A stretch of 64,000 nt of DNA from Sinotaia quadrata (Eukaryota; Mollusca; Gastropoda; Architaenioglossa; Viviparidae), in the NCBI GenBank assembly GCA_028829895.1, contig CM054182.1, forward strand, positions 64,510,879-64,574,878. The letters run 5' to 3'. The notes beneath the pieces were generated by a model that had not been told where the DNA came from, did no database searches, and saw nothing but the letters and a program-made list of their open reading frames with translations. Position 1 is the first letter of the stretch. Each line of letters begins with the position of its first letter. This document shows positions 41,577-53,500 of the stretch, piece by piece. The translations under genes and the position numbers were made by a program.

Positions 41577-44500
41577 AAGGGGAGATTATTGAAGTAGATA
41601 TCTTTTGGTATATTATTTTTCCTTTATTGCCCAATAAGCACATTAATCACAAATAGTAATTTACATGCAAACAGAATAAATTAAACTGGAAGATTGCCAA
41701 CAACGAGAACTTGATATTTTATTTATATAATTTGGAGCAGTAGGAGATTATCTACATTTAGTTCTTTAGTTATCTTCCTTTAGAGAGTTTATGCAGTGAA
41801 CTTGAATGTGTTGACTGCACTCTAAACACAGTAGACTTCTGGTTAATATGTTGGAAAGTGTACTGTTACATGTATATAATATTTTTCTCCCAGTAAATAC
41901 AATATTTCAAATATGACTAAATTTTAGTTCTCACATCTTTCAAATTTTATGTGTGACAATAGGTAAATTGATTGTCTCTTCCACTCACCTGCATAAGTGC
42001 ACAGAGCATGTCAAGCGCAGCATGAGAAACACTAACATCATTCCGCTTGAGTGCTTTTACAACTTTTAAGCCTACTTTTTCACGCATCCTAAAAAAAAAA
42101 TGAGAAGAAAATATTGCTACACATTAAAAAATTTATTTTCTACCTGAAAACATTCATCAATGTACATATTTTGTTCTTTAATACTTTAAACAAAATTATT
42201 ACTAAACAAAATATGATGGTCTAAAAAACTCATGATCAACAGACAAATTTTCAAATTCCACTTAATTGGTAATTTGTTTTTGCAAACTTCAAGAGAATTA
42301 GAAAACTGCCAGGAATGATAATGCCCACCCTGTCCTTATTATTGAGAATAAATATATCCTTATTACTGAGAATAAATCTATGGCAACAGTTGCCATGACA
42401 GCTATACATAAATGAGGCAACAACATAACCCTGCACAACATACTTTGGCAGGGTAGTGAATGCATGAAAGCCAGCCTTGGATGCCACAAGCCTCCGCAAT
42501 GCATGGAACTGTTCTTCCATAGCAACATTTGAAATAGAAGCCTGATCTCCTTCTTGCTCAATGAGTGAAGCCAGTGTCAGATTAATCAGCTTCTCTTTGT
42601 TTTGAGCAAAGAGACCCTAAAATAAAATAAAAAGTATAAATCTGAAATGAACAGGATCCAAACAGTTTTCTATAACAACAAATTCTTCTTATTCAGGTTT
42701 TAAAAAATTAACAGTGTGTACCAACAGAGTTGGCCCTTTAAATTAACAAGACCAAATCTGATCCTGTAAATTAATGAAAAAATATTTAGCACTTTAAATT
42801 AATGAGAAGAAACTTGGTTCTTTAAATCAACAAAAGGTTTGGCCCTGTAAATCAGCAGAAAAACGTTTGGTTCTTTAATGAACAAGAAGTTTGGCCTTTG
42901 AAATTAACAAGAAAAAAGATTGACAAATGGCAAATAGTATATATTTTTAAAATGAATTAATTTCAAAATATATTCCATGTTTTACACTATGACTTGTTAA
43001 TAAAGTTAAACTAAATAAAATTTAGTATATTGTAAGTCTATAAACAAAAACCAAAAAAATCATGAAATAAAAATAATTTCTTAAGCAGCTCACATCTGAT
43101 GTAACAGCATGTAGGAGTCCACTGTATGAGATGTTAGCATTGAATCGGTTCACAGCCTCTTCAAAGTTCATTCCAGCTAAATTAACAAAATCATGGCTAT
43201 TGGTTGATTTAATTCTTACATTGTTTTAACTCTTAATATCTGGCAGCACTCTTTCCAAAGCAGGCATTATGAATCTCAACTAATTTATGTTTTGCAAAGA
43301 ACTTAACAATTTTTATGAAAACTTGCATCCTTAAAGGGAAGCAACTCAATTATGAATCATTATACTAAGGGCTATATGTGACCTGTCACCACAAAAAGAT
43401 ACTTAAGTCGGATTTTGGGGGTATTGAGATATATATATCAATAGAAAGAAAATTGAAAGGGCTTTCTGTTGATATAAAAATAAAGAGTGTAGGACAAAAT
43501 ATGGAAAAGTTATGTTTGTTTGAAGTGCACTACTGTCCGGACGGCCATTTTGAGAAAATCGGCCTCAAAGATTGAACACATTTCTGAGAGGTTTTTCCTT
43601 AGCAACCATATATTAATCTGCTTCATTTGCAATCAGAGTTGAAGAAGACACAATAGCTAACACTGTAATAACTATAAACAACAATTATATTGTTACATCA
43701 TTTACAGACAACAGTCTTTTTAAGCCATAACGATTAGAATTTCTGTATGCGAGAATGATTATTGTGGCTCACAGAATATTCTAAAATTAAGGCATAATAT
43801 TGAATTGATACCTCTTTCTAAATCTGATGCTAGCTCCACTAAATAAATCACAGATTAAAGCTGCATTACTTTCACATTCTTAAAAAAAATATCGTTTAAA
43901 TAATCCAGTAATTATAGCACACCTTTCACTTCAGTGTACAGTCAGTTATCGTCAGCTGTCGTCTGCTTCGTCTTTTTCGTTGTTCGATCACGCGATTCGC
44001 TGTCCGTGTCACTTTAAGATGAAAATCCATCAGCTACATCCTCATTAGCAAAATAATCAGATATCAAATCTTTAATCTGAATGCTTTCTTTTTTTAAGAT
44101 GTTGCTTTCTTTACATGAATTCAACAAATTAGCGATTCGTTTCTCCATGTTTGCATTACGCATTACAGGACGAAACTGTCTCCCTTGTGTGCGTTTCAAC
44201 CAATCGCGACCGTCTTTTTATGAGAGCATGCTTGGTAACTTATAGTAAGCTTTGATAAACTGTCTGCGGATTGGCTGACGCTTTTCACTTTGTTTACGCC
44301 AAGCACAGCCTTATAAAACATTCTGATTAAACGTTATAAATAACCAGTGTCGTCAGCATAAAAATAGGCTTTTTCCTGAGCATTCTGATATACAACATGA
44401 TGAGGTTCAACCAGGGATTCTACCGTCTACGATCGTCAGATTATAGCACTTTTGGGCCATATTTTTCCTTCGAAGTTAGACAGTAGGTCACACAAAAATA

Positions 44501-47500
44501 ATAATAAAGCTATTTCTAGTTCGAATTAAGGAAAAACACGCTAGTAATTTGTTGTTCGATGGTTTGGGAACACGCTAAAATGAAAATCTCAATTTCACCC
44601 ATGTAGACCCCCACCTTCGTTTTTGCCGTTTTTCTTGGCTTAGCCTTGCGCGACTTAAGTATCTTTTTGTGGTGACAGGTCACATATTTGTAATCTGACA
44701 GAAACAAAATGTTTGATTAGCTTTTAAAATTCCTTAATTGATTTTACAACCAAAATAACATATTGGATTGATACAAAGTAGTTGTACAAATCTTAAATTA
44801 AAAAAAAAAAAAATTAAACTATCTATCAATTCATTTTAGACATATTTGTTGGATAACTGCAATCTGGACTGCTTTCCCTTTATCAGAAAGAAATTCAGGG
44901 CAAAATACTTAAAACAGTGCTATCCAATCTTTTTCAGGCTATGGGCCACTTAAAAAATTGTCATGAGGCCAGGGGCTGCAATGTTGCCAGGTAGACGAAT
45001 GAGGGTGCCGAAGGCACCAGGGCGAGAAGCCCCTTACAACTACAGCCATGAATATTTATATAAATTGTAACAGTCATATTGTCAAACTTAATTTCAGAAA
45101 AACAACCAAGACCAAGCACAGCAATGAATATACCAAAAAATGTATTTAAATTGTAAAAGTCATATTGTTAAACTTAATTTAAAAAAAACAACAACCAAGA
45201 CCAAAGACAGCAATGAAAATAGCTAGAAATTCATATAAATTGTAAAAGTCATACTGACCAACTTTATTTTTAATAAACTACCCTGACCAAATGCAGCTAT
45301 CACTACAAGAATCCATATATAAAATATCAACAGTCTCAAGCTTCTATCTCAGGAACAGAGTAATCTCTGTCGCTAGAATTCACTCCCTAGATGAATAAAC
45401 TCACGTGGTGGTGACTGGATAAACTTCATGTGTTGTGCCTCCACCTCCTCATCGACTGGGACTGTGAAAGGACCTGGTTAGTGACAGAAATTAAAAGTAG
45501 AGCTTCTGGACAGATTCTATCATTCAAAAAGGCAAAATAAAAAAAAAATAAAAAAGATAATCTGTTCAAAAACAGTATCTTCACCATTACCAAAAACATC
45601 TTTGAGAGGCATTTGTTTTCAGAAAATCTTTTTGGTCATGATAGATAAGACATTGACAAGCTTTGATACGGTGACACTGATGTTTCTGAGTGCTGTCTTT
45701 TATTTTCTCAATCCTAAACAGATCTCTCCCCAAGATATGTCTACTTTGACTTTTGCATGTGTGCAGTATTAGATGCCTAATCCATTTACTTTCTCTTGTG
45801 AGAAGGGAGATTTATTCACTGCAACTGTTTGTACTCAGTTTGTATGTATCTCATTTTAGTGATCTGGGAAATACCCACATCCTTCTTTTGTTCTATTGTT
45901 ATGTTCAATTGGCTGCATCATGGGGAAAAACATTTTTTTCTATGTTAAATAAATTTTTCACGAATATTTACTGGACAAGCACATTCAGAGACCATCCCAA
46001 TCTTTCTACTTTAAGCCTGTATAGAGCTTATGGAGATCTATGGGGACATCACTCATGGGTCATACTACTGGGTAAGCTCTTATTTATCTCCTCGTGGGTT
46101 GAGAGCTCTTTGGTTCTGGTTGATATGTTTAGGGATCCATTAACTCTCTTACAGTTGTCTCATGTGGGCATTTATTTTTATAATTGTGTAAACACATTTT
46201 TTTCTTAGAAAATATTTTATAAGGGTGAAGATAAAGCAGGGACTGGAAAAGAGAATTGAAAAATTGAATATTAGTATTTTCAGAGTTACTTAAATGTGAT
46301 AATCAGACCTAAGACTTAAGTAGAGCATATAGTATTACCAAGTCGATATCCTCTGTATGTAGGGCTCATCTTGACACACACATCTCTGTTACCTGATGCC
46401 CGGACTCCATCCAATATGGATGCTATTAACGAGTCCCTGAAACAGTCAACAATTGTATAAGAATATTTCTTGGGGAATAAAAAGAGAAAATTTGTAGAAG
46501 CAAACTAATGAAAAAATTTTACTACCATATTGTTAAAACAAGAGCATTGTAAATGTTCAGTCCACTCCCAAAAGCAAGTACTGTACATCTCTAGGAATAA
46601 TAAATTCAAGACACCTAAATCTATTATCATAAAGCCACATATTTCAGTTCCAAAACTTTGTAGTGAAGAAATTTAATGATGTGTGCATTAATTTCTTCAA
46701 GGATGGGATACTTTTCAGTTTTAATTCTGTTTCCATATATTTGTCAGTCTGCTTAAAACTAGAATGAAATAATACAGATAACTGAACAAAAATGATATTT
46801 AGCAAATTTGCAGAGTTGTTTCCTATGAATGCAACCTTACCTATTTGACCATCCAATAAATCTATGTTAAATTATTAATGTACAAATTCTTTAATCAGTT
46901 TGAAAATAAACACTTTATATAAAAGCTTGATTATAAATAAATAAAGTGAAAATGGACAAAATGAAATAAAGATTCTAAAGTTTCAAAATATATATAATAA
47001 TGTGGTAATACAACAGCAAATTTATGAATTCTAATGAACTATCATTCTATTTATGTTTAAAGTTAATTTATATAAAAGTGCAAAGTAAAGAATCTATTTA
47101 CCTGTCTGTAGATAAAAATATTCTGATTGCACCTTTAACGTATTCAACTGAAAATTTCTGTGGATTCTCTGGATCTCTATTAATGGCAAAAATCTGAAAT
47201 AAAAAAATTGAATAGTATTTTATGGATTAAAATAAAATGCATTTAAGCTACTGAAATATATTAGGTTAATAATAAATGCAGAGTGGGCAGAACTATCAAC
47301 ACTGCAATGGGTCCATAACATCACGGGGCTAACTTTGATCCATCTTGAGAGTGATAACTGAAATGTGGGCTTTAGTGGAATTTCTTACTTTCCATCATAC
47401 AACCCAATATATATATATAACAAGGGAGTAACTAATCTAACTGACACAAAGCCAGGATGCTAACAAAGACAATAAAGTAAGACTACTGGCTGAGCTATGT

Positions 47501-50500
47501 GCAATGGAGAGATGTGACCATAGTACCTTTATTCATATGGGTAGGAGGTTCTTGATGTGAATATGTGCTTATTTTACAGATAATATTTGTCAATGTTACA
47601 CTTAATATTTTATTCTGAGAGTGAACAATTCCCCCATTTCACAATGAGTAACTGTCCACTTTACTGTGAATATAGAGGTCAATAAAAAACTTAAATATGT
47701 GCTTCTTACATCACAGAGGGGTTTGGCAGTGACAGCATTATAAGTAGCTGGGTCACGCTCCACTAAACATGTTTCTGTAAGACAAAGCTGACGACGGACT
47801 GTGTCTGGATGACGGACTGAGATTTTCTGCACCATGAATTCAGCATATGAAGTGAGTGCTTCGTCCGTGCTGAGAATGCAAGCAAAAAAAATAGTGAAGT
47901 GTTAACATGAGAGGACAATAGCACACTTTGTTATTCAGAAATACAATGCAAACACAACAGTTCACTAGCTATCAATACAATGTGAAAACAACAATTCACT
48001 ACTTATCAATACAATGAGAACACAACAGTTCACTAGCTATCAAGTAATACAATGTGAACACAACAGTTCAGTTGCTATCAAGCAATACAAAATGAACAAT
48101 GATAATAACAGTTCACTTGCTATCAAGTAATACAATGATAACACCAGTTCACATGCCATCAGGCAATACAATGTGAACAATGATAACAACAGTTCACTTG
48201 CCATTGAGTAATACAATGTGAAAAATGATAACAGTTCACTTACCATCGAATAATACAATGCGAACAATGATAACAACAGTTCACATGCCATCAAGCAATA
48301 CAATGTGAATAATAACAACAGTTCACATGCCATCAAGTAATACAATGATAACAGTTGAACACTTGCCATCAAATAATAATACAATGTGAACAATACACTG
48401 AAATGCTTGCCAATGCTCACAACAATACATCAATTGAAGAATGTACCAGTTGCAGAGTTCACTGTCAATGAATACCAGCCAAAAGATTCATACTTCACAA
48501 TATGATGAATTAATTTTGTTAAAAGCATGTAAATAATAACTCAGAGCTAGAGTCGCATAGACAAGCTAACCAACCAACCAACCAACCAACCATCCCACCC
48601 ACCCTGCTCAACAAACCACTTATTATAATGTAAATAATATAAAAAAAATAACAAAAAATTCCAAAATTAAAATGAACAATATTCATTTTTTTTTTTAAAC
48701 AAGTCCATTAGGTTAAATAAATCAAAATGAGATAATCCTCACCACCACATGAATATCTGATAAAATTATTTTGTTGTAAAGTCATATCTCCTTTTACTAT
48801 CCTTTTAATAAAATGATACTTAGTGGAAAAAATATCACAACACAATTTCAATTTCCTCTCACCTGTATTTGCCCATGCGATTTGCTTGAAACTGGTCATA
48901 GGTAATGGGCTCTCTCCGCTGTCTAATGGCAACTCCGACAAAAGCTGCACCTGCTTCCATTATGCTCTTGATTAGTTCATCACGTTGTTCTAATGCAAAC
49001 AGATGCTGAAATATAAAAAAAAAAAATTTCACCCTGCAAAGATATCAGGATGTGTGAAACCTACTCAAGCATATGAAAGTTTCTATAAATTCTAGATTAA
49101 AAGATAAATTAAAATGATAATAAAAACGTATAAGATTCTATTCTCATTTTTTTAAAAAGGCAAAACCCAGTTGTTTTCATTTTCTGTACTCACTGAAGTT
49201 TCGATTTTATAATTTTATTAAAAAATTACTTTTGTTAAAAGGGATTTCTGGTATTTACAAATTTGAAACATACTTTGTGAGAAAGAGAGTGATAACAGGA
49301 CCATTTACTCACCAGTCTGCTGAAACCACCATGGATAACTGTTACTCCACCAGGTATATCTGACACCTAAGGAAATAATTAGTTAAAACAATTAAGGCTC
49401 TATAGGTTGTCTCTTAAATTCTTCAAAGTTACTTCTACAAATGAAGTAAACACCCATGATTTCCATCACTTCAGCAATGGGTTACATTTGTAAAATTACT
49501 ATATATTACTATATTTTATAATAGCAACCTGGAAGAGACCAAGTTGTCATGAAACAGATGAAGTACTAATGTGTGCTTTGATTTTGACAATAATCTTGAA
49601 CCTTCAAAGTTTGGAAAAATAAAAAAAAAATAAAAATAAGATATATTATGTGTGAAGCATTACAAGCATAAAAGCTATTCATGAGAGAGACAGGTGGACT
49701 GACAAGTAAGGTGTCAGCTTACCAAAAACGTATGGTCGACAGGAATGAAAAGAATCCAAGCAAACCAACAAACTGATGTAGGAGGGATTTACTATCTTGA
49801 TGAAAAGTGCAAATGTACAGCCTTGGCTTGATAAATTATGTATCCTTACCAAAGTGAAAAAGGGTACCAGAGAATACTGAAGGGGACCCATTCATGGGAC
49901 CTGCTGGAGGTGAGTTCTACTTTTCATCTATCTCTCCATCTGGAAAATGTGGGTCCTTGATCCTGGTTGAAGGATTTAAGCAACTCCATACTTTCTTATT
50001 AAATACTTGTATAGCGGACACAGATATTTCCAATTTTTCTAAAAATAAAACTAAATCATCAGCTAGGATATGCTTCAACTAATTATCTTATTTTTTTTTT
50101 AAATAAACACCACTCCTGTGAAAATATTTTACTTTTAGCAGAAATTTCATAATTATTTCACATTCATACAGATTGCAATATCTAGGTAAAGTAATAAACA
50201 TATTTTTCTTAATTTTTGTAACCACTAATGAACTTAGCCACCAATGAACCAGTAATAAACTTAACCAGAAGTTAGAAAAAATAAATTACCTATGGGGGGA
50301 AAAATGCTAAACTGAGCATACATAAACTAAATGAGTCATTCTCTGGGCAAGTGTACCAAAAATGATGGATCCATTTGAAATGTGTTTTCTTAAAAACAAA
50401 GCATTGAAATATAAACACAAGATATTTCAATGCTTTGTTTTTAAGAAAACACATTTCAAATGGATCCGTCCTTTTTGGTACACTTGCTAAGTTTTCAATA

Positions 50501-53500
50501 GAAACAATTGCTTTTGATGTATTTCAAACTCCTATAATATCAACACTTTTGTAATTTTTTTCTTGTTATGCTGTTGTAGACTTTAACAAATAAAATAATT
50601 AGAATTAATCCATTTTATTTATTGCACTTCATGTCACAAAATGGTACACTTGTTAGAAAATGAGTCAAATACACAAATAACAATACTGCTGAAATATTGA
50701 AATGTTTTTGTACATCAGTCGTAAGAAAACCAACAAAGAAGATATTCGAGGGACATAAATTATAACACATTCATTTACTGAAGATGGAAATTTAGCCACT
50801 GATTTGAAAATGCCATCATAGAACTATTATCCCAAATATGTAGCACAATATAAAAAAAAAAAGAAATCTGTGAAACAAAAATGTTGATTTCTTGAACAGA
50901 ACTACATTACAGCAAAAATATACAGACTTTAAAAGAAATAATTCTTTGAAAAAGAAATAGGGATACAACCCTTCCAATACATCCCACCCACCATAGGACA
51001 GCTCACTTGCTTGACAGACTGTGTTTTACTTAGCATGAAGTACAAAATCATAATGCTATTAATCCACACTAACAAAGACCAAACAAACTTGACTATGCAA
51101 TATATTTAAGAAAACATAATTAGTAAGTAGCAACATGATGCTGAAACAAACTTGACTATGTAATATATATAAGAAAACATAATTAGTAAGTAGCAAAATG
51201 ATGCTGAAACAAACTTGACTATGTAATATATATATAAGAAAACATAATTAGTAAGTAGCAACATGATGCTGAAACAAACTTGACTATGTAATATATATAA
51301 GAAAACATAATTAGTAAGTAGCGACATGCTGAAACAAACTTGACTATGCAATAAATATATAAGAAAACATAATTAGTAAGTAGCAACATGATGCTGAAAT
51401 AGATTAACTTCATATCACTAGAAATGTGCAATATCCACAATTCAGCAAATAAATGTTTAATCACCTGTGCAAGCCCCTCCATGTCCTTATAATCATAAGA
51501 ACATAGGATACGATTTGATGTGGGATCAATCTGGTCTAGTGATCCTTGACCAACTTCCAATATGACTGGTACTCTGTTTTCTGACCAGTGATATTTGTAA
51601 GCATTAAATCGTCGTGTTGTGCGGTTCTCTTCCATAAAGAAATTACGGAATTTCTAGAGAGAAAAAGGCAAAAAAGCATTACGATAGAGACATTAAAGAC
51701 TGGCCATAAACTGCTAAGTACAAGTGATTCAGACAGTATAATCATTACTACCAAAGCAACAAGCATTTCCAAAGAATATGTTTCTGAAGCATAACTATTC
51801 AGTTGTCATTATATGCATAAAGGAAGTGTAACTGCTAAAAGCAATCTGTAATTCTTGTATAAGAATAATAAAAAATTCCACAAGTTTTTTCTTCCAAATA
51901 TTCTTTATACTGTGCATCCCTAGCGCGCACACACACACACACACACAATATATATATATATATGATTTATATGACATACAAACCAAAATCCAAATAAATA
52001 ATAATGATTATTGTTAATTTTGGTTTAAATTATTTTTTAAATAAATAGTTTCATGCAAGAAGCAAATTAATTTTACAAGCCAGTTCAATTATAATACTGA
52101 AAACCAGAAAGAGAATTAAAACAGTTTAATGTGAATTACTAGTATAATAAGAAAAAAAATTATATCCCACCAGAGCCTCAGTAAGCAGGTCAGATCGGTG
52201 ATCAGTGGAGAACCTCATTGAATCCAATTTCTTCCCACCTTTCTTCATGGTAATGATGAACTCATTATTAGCTGGAGCCTTGACATTAGGCACGATACTG
52301 ACAAACTCACTGTATGGCCACTGAAAACAAAATTGCAAATTCACAACTCAAAACAGCCATATAATTTACAGGCAACATAACCTGTAACACACTACCCCCA
52401 AAAAACCCGAAACAAAACAACTAATATTGCTTACGCTTTCAGTACACTTTAGGCAAAACTGCAAACAACAAACACTGAAAACAGCCACATAACTAACAAT
52501 ATACTGGAAAAAACTATGCAAACTTACAAGTTCAATAAAAAAATCAAAATATACAGTACAATAAAAATACAAATTAACTTATAGTACAGTACAAAAGTAA
52601 AAATAACTTATAAGTACAATATAAAAGTAAAATAACTTATAGTACAATACAAAAGTAAAAATAGTACAATACAAAAGTAAAATAACTTAATGTACAATAA
52701 ATTTTTAAAAAAGCAAAATTACTTATAGTGCAATACAAAAGCAAACTAAATTACAGTATAATGGAAAAGTATAATAACAAATAAGCACAGCCTAACCTGA
52801 TTAGGTCAATGTTGGTTCCATGCACATATAATTATTAAACTCTAATCTACAGTCTAACTCATCTGAGACTAGAGTTAGGCTAAAGGTTAGTGTCATTGTT
52901 TCCTATGCATACCAACCTAGTGCACTAAAAAATCCCAATGAAATATGCAACATAACAAACAATGCATGGAAAACAGCATCATAACTGTCTATATATTAAA
53001 AAAGCAACATAACTGACCATACATTAAGAAAACAAAATAACCTACCATACATTAAAAAAGCAACAGACAATACAGTACACTAAAAGAATGACAGACCTAA
53101 AATTACACTAAAACAGCAATAGAAATTTCAGTACACTCTACCACAACAGAACATCCAATACAGCCAATTCTTAAAATGACAAACAGCCTACTCTGACAGC
53201 AATAAAGTAACTGGTACTAATCATGGTACTCTTTAAAAAACAGAAAAAAGAAACATAGTATGCTGAGAGAAAGGAAGGGAAAAAGGGAGGGAAAAAGAGA
53301 GAGAGAGACAGAGAAAAAGAGAGAAAGCAGTTCCTGCAAGATGCACCACTATTTATAGCCTGCTCTGCTAGGCAATCTTTCTGTGATTGACTTTCTGTGA
53401 GCTGTGTAGGTTAGAGCGATATATAAGATTTGGCCTGCATGCATGCACTTTACTTTTACTGGCAAGCTCCTTTATCCACTTCACTATTTTCATAGTTTTA

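Noticed and set aside
45753..46208. 151-codon plus-strand ORF in intron 10
   Set aside because: Hydrophobic, no motif, no splice or promoter context, antisense to DNAJC13.
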